From: Lachnospiraceae bacterium UBA3804
GTDB lineage: Bacteria; Bacillota; Clostridia; Lachnospirales; Lachnospiraceae
Assembly (NCBI GenBank): GCA_002368665.1
Contig: DFEK01000008.1
Coordinates: 276,315-340,314, forward strand
DNA length: 64,000 nt
Direction: 5' to 3'
Shown here: positions 43,130 through 52,341 of the stretch, piece by piece
How the letters are laid out: each line of letters begins with the position of its first letter
How positions within the stretch are numbered: the stretch's first letter is position 1
Program-made: the position numbers and the translations under genes
The notes under the pieces: model-generated
What the model was told of the DNA's origin: nothing
Database searches by the model: none
Seen by the model: only the letters and a program-made list of their open reading frames with translations

Positions 43130-44056
43130 ATGAAGAATGTATCCAGTTTCAACGACGGACCGGTAACCAAGAACCGGACCGCCCTGCTAATCAAAAAAAT
43201 AATCATAACGGCTGCAGCCTGCATCTTTGCATTGTTTTTCCTGCTTCCTACCGTACTGACGATCACCAACTCGTTCATGTCGGCGACGGAAATCAAGGCA
43301 AATTACGGTAAGGTTTTTCAAAGTGCGGAATCCGGAACCAAGTCCTATGTCGGAGAGAGAGTTAAATTAAAAATCATTCCCGACATGGTTACGGTGGAAC
43401 AGTACAAGACGGTACTTTTCAAGAGCCCCGATTATCTGTTCAAGTTCTGGAACTCTTTGATTTATGCCGCACCGATTGCAATCCTGCAGATCTTCTTCGC
43501 GATGGGCGCCTCGTACGCCTTTGCGAGGTTTGAAGGCAAATGGAAGGATGTTTTGTTCTTCATATACGTTATGGTCTGCCTGATGCCTTATCAGGTTACG
43601 CTCGTGCCGAACTATCTGGTATCCGACTGGTTGCACCTGATCAATACGAGATGGGCCATCTGGCTTCCGGGTATTACGTCTCCGTTTGCGGTTTATCTTT
43701 TAACCAAGAGCATGAAGCGTATTCCCAAGGCAATTTTCGAAGCTGCAAGAGTGGACGGCGCAAACGAATTTACGATCTTCTTTAAGATCTGCGCACCGCT
43801 TGTAAAAGGACAGGCTTTCTCCATCGGTATTCTGATCTTCATTGATTACTGGAACATGGTAGAGCAGCCCCTGATCCTTTTAAAAGACGACAAATTACAG
43901 CCGCTTAGCATTTTCCTGTCCCGCATCAACTCCGGCGAAATCGGACTTGCGTTCGCGGTGGCTGTTATTTATATGATTCCGTGCCTGTTGACCTTCCTTT
44001 ACGGCGAGGATTACCTGGTAGAAGGTATTACCACGCAGGGTGGTGTCAAAGGCTAA
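43130..44056 (+). CDS. ABC transporter permease, MalG/UgpE type, in a hybrid locus
   Basis: A 308-residue permease with a canonical EAA loop (EAARVDGANEFTIFFKICAP). The ATG at 43130 is one base after the preceding stop. A hydrophilic loop after the first helix (about 50-95) is moderate in size. The intact loop implies docking to an ATPase encoded elsewhere. An HlyD-type adaptor gene begins 49 bases on with its own GGGAG site. Confidence 0.88.
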   Translation: MKNVSSFNDGPVTKNRTALLIKKIIITAAACIFALFFLLPTVLTITNSFMSATEIKANYGKVFQSAESGTKSYVGERVKLKIIPDMVTVEQYKTVLFKSPDYLFKFWNSLIYAAPIAILQIFFAMGASYAFARFEGKWKDVLFFIYVMVCLMPYQVTLVPNYLVSDWLHLINTRWAIWLPGITSPFAVYLLTKSMKRIPKAIFEAARVDGANEFTIFFKICAPLVKGQAFSIGILIFIDYWNMVEQPLILLKDDKLQPLSIFLSRINSGEIGLAFAVAVIYMIPCLLTFLYGEDYLVEGITTQGGVKG

Positions 44057-44105
44057 CTTAGTAAACAATACGTAACGATTAATATTTTTAAACGGGAGAA
44101 AAAAG

Positions 44106-45806
44106 ATGAGCGAAGAAAACAAAAACTTACCCAAAGTAGAAAAGGTGGAAAACAACGAGGAAAAGGGCAGTAAAAAGCGTGATATTATCAAGAATGTCGC
44201 AATCATATTCCTTGCGGTTATGCTTTTGCTTACCTTCTTCTCCAACACGATCATGAATTATTCCCTGCCACAGGTATCGACCCAGTCCATTGAAAGCGGC
44301 ACAATCAAAACACAGGTGCGTGGCAAGGGTACGATTGAACTGGTAGATCCGTACAATGTAATCATGGATGAGACCAGAACCATTGCTTCCGTTCGCGTCA
44401 AAGAAGGCGACGAAGTTCAGGAAGGTGATGTTCTCTATGTACTTGAAGGTATCGAGTCCGAAGAACTTGCTACGGCAAAGAAGGATTTAAAAACCGCCGA
44501 AACCGCATATCTTACCGGTTTACTTGACGGTTCGATCACCATGACGACCAACAGCGAGGATGCAGCGGCCATTCAGAAAAATCTTGCTGCATTACAGTCC
44601 GTTATCGATGCTCGTCAGGCGGATATCGATTTACACACAAATAACGTTAATACTTTGACTCTTCAGCTTAAGGCCTTGGGTGGAACATACAAGGCTGATA
44701 CAACACAATATAGTATTGATGTGATTAATGCACAAAGAGCAGTGGATTTAGCTAAAGCAAATCGTGATGTGTATGCTGATTTAGAAAAAGCATATCAGGC
44801 AGCCGTGGAAGCAAGAGATAATCCCGGAACGGATGAGCAGGGTCAGCCGTTACCTCCCGGACCCGGACCGACTCCGGAACAAACAGAAGGACACAATAAG
44901 TATGTGGAGTTGGATAAGAAAGTAACAGAAGCAAACAGTGTTCTTGCAACAAAGAAATATAATCAGGACATTGCAGAAGCAAATTCCAGCAATGATCCGA
45001 ACGCTGCAAAGAAAGTTGAAATTCAAAGACAGATTGATATAGAAACCGAAGGCATTACTTTATCCAAGAAGGCATTGGATGATGCACAGGCTAACAAAGA
45101 CAAATATGTGAAGGAAATGACCGGTCAGGTAAAGGGTTCATCTGCTGTAGATGAGATCAACAATCTTCGCGATAAAGTTGCCAAGCTCGAAGCCAAGACC
45201 ATGGGATCCGAAATCAAATCTCCCGTTACAGGTAAGGTTGTAACCGTTTCCAAGCAGGCCGGCGAGAAGACGGAGCCGAAGGAAACCGTAGCCGTTATCC
45301 AGGTAGAAGGCAAGGGCTTATGCACCAAGATTTCCGTTGAAACCAGACAGGCAAACAAAGTTAAAGTCGGTGATCCGGTTATGATCGAGGACTACTTCTA
45401 CTACGGATGCACCGCTAACCTTGCTGCAATCCAGCCGGACAAGGATGACCCGAAGAACAAAAGAACGTTACTCTTTGACCTTGTCGGTGAAGATTTCCAG
45501 GCAGGCGGAACGGTATCTTTAGCAGTCGGTCAGGCAAATCAGTCCTTTAACCTGGTTATCCCGAAGAGTGGTTTAAGAGAGGATACCAAGGGTAAATATA
45601 TTTTAATCTTAGAGTCCAAGGCAGTTCCTTTCGGAACCAGATACATTGCCAAGAAAGTGGATGTTACTCAGGTTTATGCAGAGGATGACATGAATGTTGC
45701 CATCGAAGCTGCGGTTGAACCTTGGGGAACCTATGTTATTACAAACCAGACCAAGCCGATCAAGAACGGCGATCAGGTAAGACTTGCTACAGAGGAATCA
45801 AAGTAA
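44106..45806 (+). CDS. HlyD/MacA-type periplasmic-adaptor-like protein
   Basis: A 566-residue membrane-anchored protein with one N-terminal helix (about 28-48). It has a biotinyl-lipoyl-like half-motif (ASVRVKEGDEVQEGDVLYVLEG), a long coiled-coil hairpin (about 115-350) with a Pro-rich break (PLPPGPGPTPEQ), the second lipoyl half (EIKSPVTGKVVTVSKQAGEKTEP) and beta-barrel domains. In Gram-positives such proteins pair with MacB-type exporters. The next gene, four bases away, encodes a MacB-like protein. The coiled coil is enlarged and its central part (about 44690-45010) is more AT-rich than its ends. Confidence 0.85.
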   Translation: MSEENKNLPKVEKVENNEEKGSKKRDIIKNVAIIFLAVMLLLTFFSNTIMNYSLPQVSTQSIESGTIKTQVRGKGTIELVDPYNVIMDETRTIASVRVKEGDEVQEGDVLYVLEGIESEELATAKKDLKTAETAYLTGLLDGSITMTTNSEDAAAIQKNLAALQSVIDARQADIDLHTNNVNTLTLQLKALGGTYKADTTQYSIDVINAQRAVDLAKANRDVYADLEKAYQAAVEARDNPGTDEQGQPLPPGPGPTPEQTEGHNKYVELDKKVTEANSVLATKKYNQDIAEANSSNDPNAAKKVEIQRQIDIETEGITLSKKALDDAQANKDKYVKEMTGQVKGSSAVDEINNLRDKVAKLEAKTMGSEIKSPVTGKVVTVSKQAGEKTEPKETVAVIQVEGKGLCTKISVETRQANKVKVGDPVMIEDYFYYGCTANLAAIQPDKDDPKNKRTLLFDLVGEDFQAGGTVSLAVGQANQSFNLVIPKSGLREDTKGKYILILESKAVPFGTRYIAKKVDVTQVYAEDDMNVAIEAAVEPWGTYVITNQTKPIKNGDQVRLATEESK

Positions 45807-45809
45807 TCG

Positions 45810-46946
45810 ATGAGTGAAAAGAAGCATCGCTTTAACTTTAAAATGAATAAGCCGAGAATTCTGATGATCGCGGTAGGAAGCACTTTACTGATCATTATCG
45901 GAATTATCGCGATTGCGCTGCTTACGGCCAAAGACGATATGATCGATCAGACGCTTTTCCTGCGCTGGACAGAGGATCGTGATTATGCACAGAATTCCAT
46001 GTTCTTTAACCCGGCTCAGAAGGTGACGGACAAAGAAATCTTCGGACTTCGTCATGCCATTGAAGACGGATATAAGGCAAAGAGTGAAGTCGCAACGTTC
46101 CCGACGGAAGTGCAGAAGGGTGAAATGCGTGACGCCTATTCCACATTTGCACCTTTAACGCTTACCACGGAGCACGGACAGCTTACCGTTGACGCTATCG
46201 GAGCGGGAGGAGACTTTTTCCTCTTCCATCCGGTCAAACTGGTTGGCGGAAACTATTTCTCGGATAACGATCTGATGCATGATTATATCCTCCTTGACGA
46301 AGAGTCCGCATCCACTCTGTTCGGTGGCTCGGATGTTGTCGGAAAGAGAGTTAATCTGGGCAACAAGGAATTGTATGTTGTCGGCGTTTATGAACGTGAG
46401 AAAGGCGAAGTGGAAACACTTGCAGCCGGAAATGCGGATCCTAGGGTTTTCGTATCCTTCAATGTCATGAAGGAAGCCAATCCGGATGTTCCGATTACCT
46501 GCTATGAACTGCTTTCTCCGAACCCGATCCCGCATTTTGCTAACAGCGTTCTGCGTGATGTGAAGATTTTCCCGGAAGACAGCTACATTATGATCGAGAA
46601 TTCCGCGAGATTTTCGTACGCCAGATACTATGAGCTTTTGAAAGCCCGTAAGAGCAGAGAAATGCGTACCGACAATATTGCGTTCCCGTACTGGGAAAAC
46701 CTTGCAAGATATCAGGAAGGACGACTGATGTATTGGGCTTTTGTTCAGTGGAATCTAGCAGTCATCCTGTTCCTTATGGTAGTGATCAATCTGATGGTAC
46801 TGATTGTTAAATACAAGCCGACCAGAGAAGGTATCGAGAGTGCATTTGACCACATTAAGCGTAAAGCGCAGATGAAACATATTAAGAAATTAATGGAGGA
46901 GAACGAGAATGAGCAAAGTAGTGATAGCTCTGGCGAACGGGTGTGA
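45810..46946 (+). CDS. Shortened MacB-type permease-like protein (core domain with two helices)
   Basis: A 378-residue membrane protein. One helix (about 20-40) precedes a MacB periplasmic-core-like domain (LTVDAIGAGGDFFLFHPVKLVGGNYFSDND..ILLDEESASTLFGGSDVVGKRVNLGN). A second helix (about 308-330, FVQWNLAVILFLMVVINLMVLIV) follows, then a basic tail. True MacB/FtsX permeases have four helices and a coupling helix; here the last two helices are missing, and there is no ATPase gene. The 3' end overlaps the DJ-1 gene by 38 bases. Confidence 0.75.
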   Translation: MSEKKHRFNFKMNKPRILMIAVGSTLLIIIGIIAIALLTAKDDMIDQTLFLRWTEDRDYAQNSMFFNPAQKVTDKEIFGLRHAIEDGYKAKSEVATFPTEVQKGEMRDAYSTFAPLTLTTEHGQLTVDAIGAGGDFFLFHPVKLVGGNYFSDNDLMHDYILLDEESASTLFGGSDVVGKRVNLGNKELYVVGVYEREKGEVETLAAGNADPRVFVSFNVMKEANPDVPITCYELLSPNPIPHFANSVLRDVKIFPEDSYIMIENSARFSYARYYELLKARKSREMRTDNIAFPYWENLARYQEGRLMYWAFVQWNLAVILFLMVVINLMVLIVKYKPTREGIESAFDHIKRKAQMKHIKKLMEENENEQSSDSSGERV

Positions 46947-47475
46947 AGAGATTGAAGCGTTAACCGTTGCGGATGTGCTGTTTCGCGCAGGCGTTTCGGT
47001 GATCAAAGCATCCATCAACCCGACGACGACCGTAGAAAGCTCGCATAAGGTAACGATGATTGCCGACACCACTTTTGATGCCGTTGACTTCTCCGATGTG
47101 GATATGATCGTTTTGCCCGGCGGAATGCCGGGAACCAATCATCTGCAGGCAAATAAGGCTCTGACCGACAAAGTTAAGGAGTTTGCCGCAGCAGGTAAAT
47201 TTGTCGCAGCCATTTGCGCGGCTCCGAAGATTTTGGGAGCACTTGGCCTTTTGGAAGGAAAGCGTGCATGCTGTCATCCCGGTTTTGAGAGCGAACTGAC
47301 CGGCGCGGAGGTTGTTATGGACGAGCCCGCTGTACGCGACGGTAACATCATTACCGGACGCTCCATGGGCTGTGCGATTCCGTTTGCACTGATGATTCTC
47401 GGTGCTCTGGAAGGAGAGGAAAAAGAGGCTGAACTCAGCCATAAGATCGTCTGGATGCCGATAAAAGAATACTAA
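46909..47475 (+). CDS. DJ-1/PfpI family protein
   Basis: A 188-residue cytoplasmic protein of the DJ-1/YajL branch. It has GCEEIEALTVADVL with the conserved Glu near 14, VLPGGMPG, and AICAAPKILG holding the reactive Cys near 103. Members are linked to glyoxal/methylglyoxal detoxification or deglycation, roles still debated. It overlaps the preceding gene by 38 bases with GGAGG in its coding end, so it is coupled to the transporter locus. Confidence 0.9.
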   Translation: MSKVVIALANGCEEIEALTVADVLFRAGVSVIKASINPTTTVESSHKVTMIADTTFDAVDFSDVDMIVLPGGMPGTNHLQANKALTDKVKEFAAAGKFVAAICAAPKILGALGLLEGKRACCHPGFESELTGAEVVMDEPAVRDGNIITGRSMGCAIPFALMILGALEGEEKEAELSHKIVWMPIKEY

Positions 47476-47495
47476 AAAGCCTACGGGGGAACAAA

Positions 47496-48590
47496 ATGGT
47501 TTCGAATTCCGGCCTTGGTTTATCGACAAAATTAGAACATATGGAACAGTTAGCGGAGTATCGGGAGAATACCTTACGGAAATCCCCCGAGCTTCGCTCT
47601 TTGTTTATTGAGCTGACGGGAAAGTGTAATGAAAACTGCAGGCACTGTGGCTCGAACTGTGGTGATTACGAGGAACAAAATCCTCTTTCCACGCAGGAGA
47701 TTATGGACTTTCTGGATCAGATCAAAAGAGATTTTGATATCTCCAAATTGCGTCTTTGCATTACCGGAGGGGAGCCCCTGCTTCGCAAGGACTTTTTTGA
47801 GATTATGAATTATGCGCATTCACAGGGCTTTATTTGGGGCATGACATCGAACGGTACATTAATTGACGATGAAGTGGCCGAGAAGCTCTATTTGGCCGGT
47901 ATGCGCACGATTTCGATCAGTCTGGACGGACTGAAGGAGTATCACGAGTGGTTCCGCCGCCGCAGGGGAAGCTACGACCGTACGGTAAGGGGAATCCGCG
48001 CTTTGGTGGATCACGGCAATTTTATGCATATTCAGGTGACCACTGTGGTCACTCACCGGAATATCGGGGATTTGGAGGCAATGTATGAGGAATTTTCCGC
48101 CCTCGGAATCCGTTCCTGGAGAGTTATTAACATTGAACCCATCGGAAGAGCCAAGGAACAGCCGGATCTGCTTCTGTCCGCAAAAGAATACAAGCACCTC
48201 TTTGCTTTTATCCGTAAAATGCGTTTTAAGGGCAAAATGGAGGTCTCTTACGGTTGCAGCCATTATCTGGGCCCCGAATACGAAAGAGAGGTCCGTAAGT
48301 GGTATTTCCTGTGCAATGCCGGAGTATATGTCGGCTCCGTAATGTATAACGGTGATATTACCGCCTGTCTGGACATTGAAAGACGGCCGGAGCTGGTACA
48401 GGGAAATATCCGCAAAGACCGTTTTAAGACCGTTTGGGAGAATAAATTTGAAATCTACCGGACAGACTTTAGAAAGACCGGTCCCTGCCGAAACTGCGAG
48501 GATTACCGTTTCTGTGCGGGCGATGCATATCATTCCTGGAATTTCGATGAAATGAAGCCCAATTTATGCTTAAAAGGCGTGCTTTTTTAG
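47496..48590 (+). CDS. Radical SAM/SPASM domain protein
   Basis: A 364-residue iron-sulphur enzyme. Radical SAM cluster ligands are Cys44, Cys48 and Cys51 (CNENCRHC), and ITGGEPLL is the GGE motif. A C-terminal SPASM region has CNAGVYVGSVMYNGDITACLD and later CRNCEDYRFC and a final Cys, enough for auxiliary clusters. SPASM enzymes mature peptides or act on proteins and small molecules. No precursor peptide gene is seen next to it. GGGGG precedes the ATG 20 bases after the DJ-1 stop. Confidence 0.88.
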   Translation: MVSNSGLGLSTKLEHMEQLAEYRENTLRKSPELRSLFIELTGKCNENCRHCGSNCGDYEEQNPLSTQEIMDFLDQIKRDFDISKLRLCITGGEPLLRKDFFEIMNYAHSQGFIWGMTSNGTLIDDEVAEKLYLAGMRTISISLDGLKEYHEWFRRRRGSYDRTVRGIRALVDHGNFMHIQVTTVVTHRNIGDLEAMYEEFSALGIRSWRVINIEPIGRAKEQPDLLLSAKEYKHLFAFIRKMRFKGKMEVSYGCSHYLGPEYEREVRKWYFLCNAGVYVGSVMYNGDITACLDIERRPELVQGNIRKDRFKTVWENKFEIYRTDFRKTGPCRNCEDYRFCAGDAYHSWNFDEMKPNLCLKGVLF

Positions 48591-48628
48591 ATGAAATAAA
48601 GGGCATTTCCCCTTTTTCCACAAAATCG

Positions 48629-48678
48629 GATTCGAAAATTGGTTTTTTTGCACAAAAAAAAGGTTTTTTATTCGAATC
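48629..48678. other. Long A/T hairpin between radical SAM and kinase genes
   Basis: GATTCGAA / TTCGAATC (48629-48636 and 48671-48678) around TTTTTTTG-CAC-AAAAAAAA. It could act as a terminator on either strand. TATAAT at 48705-48710, just after it, may be the -10 of the kinase gene. Confidence 0.5.
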
Positions 48679-48801
48679 GTATGGAAAATGTTTACAAATT
48701 TTAGTATAATATTCATGCTTTTGTTGTGTCAGTTTCCCTAGTGAAATTCAACATGCAAAAGAAATAAAAATCAGAACGAATAATTGTGATGGGAGTTAGT
48801 T

Positions 48802-50685
48802 ATGGAGATTTCTGAACTCAAAAAAATGTGCTTGAACTGTATGCATATGAGTAAAGAGGAAGAATTCTGTCCGGTATGCGGAAAGCCGAAACGCGGTGTG
48901 AAAAGCTATGGCGAAGCATTGGAGCCGGGCACGATTTTGAATGGAAAAATCCTGATCGGAAACATTCTCGGTATGGGTAATTTCGGTATTACCTATATTG
49001 GTTTTGATATGCTTTTGGAATACCGTGTCGCAGTAAAGGAATTCTTCCCGTCCGACATGGTGGCAAGAGCCGAAGACGGTTCTTTATATGTTACGGACGA
49101 TGCTTCCGTGGAAGAGTACGACGAAGAACTGAAATCCTATCTTCGTGAAGCAAGAGTACTGGCTCAGTTCTCCAAGAAACCAGGTATTGTTTCCATCAAG
49201 GAATTATTCTATGCCAATAACTGCGGTTACATGATTATGGAGTTCCTGGAAGGTGGTACGCTGCGCCGCTTCATCGACAACAACGGCGGACGTCTTCCCG
49301 TAGACCAGGCACTTTCCTTAATGGAGCCGGTTATCCACTCCATGGAGGAGATTCACAAGAGCGGTCTGATTCACCGCGACATTTCACCGGAAAACATTAT
49401 GCTCGACTCCGACGGTTCCATTAAGGTAATCGACTTCGGTGCGACCAAGAAATTAAACAATAAGACCGGACAGATCTACTTCGGTAAATTCGGTTATGCT
49501 CCCTTAGAGCAGATGCTCGGCGAAGGCCAGGGACCCTGGACCGATGTATACGGTATCTGCGCAACTCTGTACTGCATGATCACCGGAGATATCCCGACGG
49601 ATGCTTATCAAAGAAGCCAGGGAGAACCGTTGATTCCGATCGAGGAATTCGGTATTCCGATGGACCAGAGAATTGTGGATGCCATTACCAAGGGCTTATC
49701 CATGGATCCCAAAGATCGTCAGCAGGATATGGGACAGCTTGCAAGATCTCTGTATGGCGTGAAAGTAAAGAACCAGGAAGGGGAAGAGACCGGCCAGGTT
49801 ATTTTCCCGACCTTTGATAATTCCATGCTGTATGACAGAAGAAACCAGAGAATCTGGTTCGGTCATTATCCGATGAACGAAGTAGTCGGTGCAGCGCTGA
49901 CCACGGATATCATCTATGCAAATTACGATCTGCAGGATTGCACGTCCGTCGGCGAGAACAAGTATAAACGCTTCCGTCCTTTAGACGGTCTGATGAGCAA
50001 GGAATACAAGAACCGTAATTTCGCCAAATTAAAAGAAGACAGCCGTAAGTACCGCGTTTTCGAATTTTCCGAGATTCCCTGGGTTATCCTGTATCACAGC
50101 GGAAACAAGATGATCATTCAGTCGGAATACATTCTGGATTATCAGATGTTTGATGAAAGAGATTTCATCGATATGTCCGAGCGTGAAGTATTAAAGACCA
50201 GAACCGGTATCAGTTGGGAAACCAGCCGTATCAGAGAGTGGTTAAACAGAGATTTCTTACATACCGCATTTACCGAGTCGGAGCAGAAGAGAATTATGAT
50301 TCGCGAGGTAATCACTCCGATCTCCTCCTTCACCGATGAAGTAACATACGACCGTGTATTCCTTCCTTCCGTGGATGAAGTAAACTCCGGTTTTGAGAAC
50401 AAGCAGGTGCGCGGCGGAAACGGACTGAAAGTCAATGACAAGTCAGGTCCGAATATGATCAGCCAGTATGCGGCTGCACAGAAAATCGACGAATCGATGC
50501 CGATGGGTTACGGACTCCGTACCCGCGGATCCATGAATGCAAGCAGAGGCACCTTCTCCTACGGAGAAAGCTGCGACGGCCAGTGCATACAGAACAGCAC
50601 ATTAAAGAACTGGCGTGTAGATCAGCCTATGGGTATTCGCCCGATCATACAGGTAGACGTTAACGAGATTATGGAAATTGAGTAA
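48802..50685 (+). CDS. Ser/Thr protein kinase with zinc ribbon and DUF6273-like C-terminus
   Basis: A 627-residue Hanks-type kinase without a membrane helix. A Cys4 zinc ribbon (Cys10, Cys13, Cys23, Cys26) precedes the kinase domain (about 45-320): Lys79 in VAVKEFF, catalytic Asp193 in HRDISPEN (Ser replaces the usual Leu/Lys), and Asp211 in IDFGATK. The C-terminal ~270 residues resemble DUF6273 (WFGHYPMNE, SWETSRIREWLNRDFL, LPSVDEV), a module common in clostridial surface or regulatory proteins. A PPP-type phosphatase gene follows 12 bases later. Confidence 0.88.
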   Translation: MEISELKKMCLNCMHMSKEEEFCPVCGKPKRGVKSYGEALEPGTILNGKILIGNILGMGNFGITYIGFDMLLEYRVAVKEFFPSDMVARAEDGSLYVTDDASVEEYDEELKSYLREARVLAQFSKKPGIVSIKELFYANNCGYMIMEFLEGGTLRRFIDNNGGRLPVDQALSLMEPVIHSMEEIHKSGLIHRDISPENIMLDSDGSIKVIDFGATKKLNNKTGQIYFGKFGYAPLEQMLGEGQGPWTDVYGICATLYCMITGDIPTDAYQRSQGEPLIPIEEFGIPMDQRIVDAITKGLSMDPKDRQQDMGQLARSLYGVKVKNQEGEETGQVIFPTFDNSMLYDRRNQRIWFGHYPMNEVVGAALTTDIIYANYDLQDCTSVGENKYKRFRPLDGLMSKEYKNRNFAKLKEDSRKYRVFEFSEIPWVILYHSGNKMIIQSEYILDYQMFDERDFIDMSEREVLKTRTGISWETSRIREWLNRDFLHTAFTESEQKRIMIREVITPISSFTDEVTYDRVFLPSVDEVNSGFENKQVRGGNGLKVNDKSGPNMISQYAAAQKIDESMPMGYGLRTRGSMNASRGTFSYGESCDGQCIQNSTLKNWRVDQPMGIRPIIQVDVNEIMEIE

Positions 50686-50697
50686 GAGGGCCCCTGG

Positions 50698-51483
50698 ATG
50701 AGCACTTATGTGATGAGCGATATACACGGACAGTATAAGTCATTTGTCAAAATGCTTAACCTGATTCGTTTTGGGGAAGATGATAAACTCTATGTCATCG
50801 GTGATGTGATCGACCGAGGACCAGATGGCATTAAGATTATCCAGCACCTGATGAAAATGAAAAATGCCGAAATGTTTATGGGCAATCATGAACTTCTGAT
50901 GCTGGATGCGTTAAAGAACGAGTTTGAGATCCAAAACAAGAACCGCATGGATACGGATGACATCGATATCTGGCTGGATCCGTGTAACGGCGGGCTTCCG
51001 ACTTACAATGCGTTTAAGGCATTGCCTGCCGGCAAAAAACAGAAAATCCTGGATTACCTGAAGGATACCTGGGTAGCCAAGAAGGTACAGATCGGGAAAA
51101 AGAAATACTACCTTGCCCATGCTTATTGTACGAAGATGAAATTCGATGACGGCATCAAGTTCATGGATATGCCGTACAATGAAGCATACAGAGTCGTGTG
51201 GACCAGTATCTACGATTTCCGCTATCAGGATGTGGTGGGAGAGAAACTCTTCCCGAATAAGAAATTAACCTATATTCACGGTCATACATTTACCCAGCGT
51301 CTTGACTGTGTGGACAAATACGGAAGAGGATTAATCTATGAGAACAACGATTTCATGGGTTATCGGATCTTCAATATCGATTGCGGAATGGCACTCCGCA
51401 ACAAAGCCAGCCAGTTAGGCTGCATTCGTCTGGATGATGAGCGTAAGTTCTATGTTTATCTGGAAGACGATCTGGTGAACTAG
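50698..51483 (+). CDS. PPP-family (PrpE-like) protein phosphatase
   Basis: A 261-residue dimetal phosphoesterase: SDIHGQY (metal ligands), GDVIDRGPD, GNHELLM, a His in LAHAYC and HGHTFTQR. These are the PPP/ApaH-like signatures in order, so it may dephosphorylate Ser/Thr or split dinucleoside polyphosphates. The adjacent upstream kinase favours protein phosphatase activity, making a kinase-phosphatase pair. The ribosome binding site (GAGGG) lies across the kinase stop region. Confidence 0.85.
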   Translation: MSTYVMSDIHGQYKSFVKMLNLIRFGEDDKLYVIGDVIDRGPDGIKIIQHLMKMKNAEMFMGNHELLMLDALKNEFEIQNKNRMDTDDIDIWLDPCNGGLPTYNAFKALPAGKKQKILDYLKDTWVAKKVQIGKKKYYLAHAYCTKMKFDDGIKFMDMPYNEAYRVVWTSIYDFRYQDVVGEKLFPNKKLTYIHGHTFTQRLDCVDKYGRGLIYENNDFMGYRIFNIDCGMALRNKASQLGCIRLDDERKFYVYLEDDLVN

Positions 51484-51515
51484 TTTGTGTTTGTATTAGG
51501 GGGGTTATATATACG

Positions 51516-51545
51516 AAAAGCTTCTGCGAAAGGCAGAAGCTTTTT
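51516..51545 (+). terminator. Terminator after the kinase-phosphatase pair
   Basis: AAAAGCTTCTGC / GCAGAAGCTTTT with a GAAAG loop and a further T. Confidence 0.88.
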
Positions 51546-51568
51546 GTTATCTTTATGGTTCGTATATT

Positions 51569-52300
51569 TTACATCCATGCTCCGTCGAAGGAGATTACCT
51601 GTCCTGTCAGGTATTCGGAAGCGGTTACGATTTTATAAACCATTTCAGCGACCTCGTCGCTGGTTCCCGGTCTTCCTGCCGGAATATCATCGAAGAGGCT
51701 CTTTCTTTCGAAAGAAGATAAGTGTGCATTCATTTGCGTATCAATGAATCCGCAGGCGATGGCATTTACGGAAATACCGCTTGGTGCCACTTCCTTGGCC
51801 AATGCCTTGGTAAAAGCATTTACACCGCCCTTGCTGGCCGAATAAGCCACTTCCGTGGAAGCTCCGACTTTGCCCCATACGGAAGAGATATTGACAATGC
51901 GTCCGTTATGTCTGGCAATCATTTGTGGAAGAACGGCACGGGAAGTGTAGAAGCAGGAGGAGAGGTTGGTGTTGATGACCTGATTCCATTCCTCATCCGT
52001 CATATCCTGTAAAAGACCCATATAGGAGATTCCTGCGTTATTGATTAAGATATCGATTTCGATTCCTTCGTCATTCAGACGGCGGAACAGATCGTTTACG
52101 GAAGCAGAATCCGAAACATCGCAGGTATAGCATTTGGCGGATACGGAATACTTCTCGGAAATGATTTTACCGATTTCTTCAAGCTGGATGATGGAACTTT
52201 TGCAGACCATCACCAGATTGTATCCTTTCTTTGCAAAACAGTTTACGATACTTTTACCGATTCCTCTGGAAGCGCCGGAAATAAAAACGGTTTTGCTCAT
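51569..52300 (-). CDS. SDR family oxidoreductase (FabG-like)
   Basis: A 243-residue NAD(P)-dependent short-chain dehydrogenase/reductase. The Rossmann motif is SGASRGIGKSI (8-18), then NNAGIS, catalytic Ser in NISSVWGK, and YSASKGG with Tyr and Lys. FabG-like enzymes reduce 3-oxoacyl-ACP, but a lone SDR outside a fab cluster may have another substrate. CAGGGGGT precedes the ATG. Last gene of a minus-strand group. Confidence 0.9.
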   Translation of the reverse strand: MSKTVFISGASRGIGKSIVNCFAKKGYNLVMVCKSSIIQLEEIGKIISEKYSVSAKCYTCDVSDSASVNDLFRRLNDEGIEIDILINNAGISYMGLLQDMTDEEWNQVINTNLSSCFYTSRAVLPQMIARHNGRIVNISSVWGKVGASTEVAYSASKGGVNAFTKALAKEVAPSGISVNAIACGFIDTQMNAHLSSFERKSLFDDIPAGRPGTSDEVAEMVYKIVTASEYLTGQVISFDGAWM

Positions 52301-52341
52301 ATCATCTACCCCCTGAAGTACATTGAATGGCCGGAAACGGA

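Noticed and set aside
44106..48590. RiPP biosynthesis and export cluster around the SPASM enzyme
   Set aside because: No small precursor peptide gene with a ribosome binding site was found in the gaps, and no peptidase-containing transporter is present. Kept only as a weak idea in the findings.
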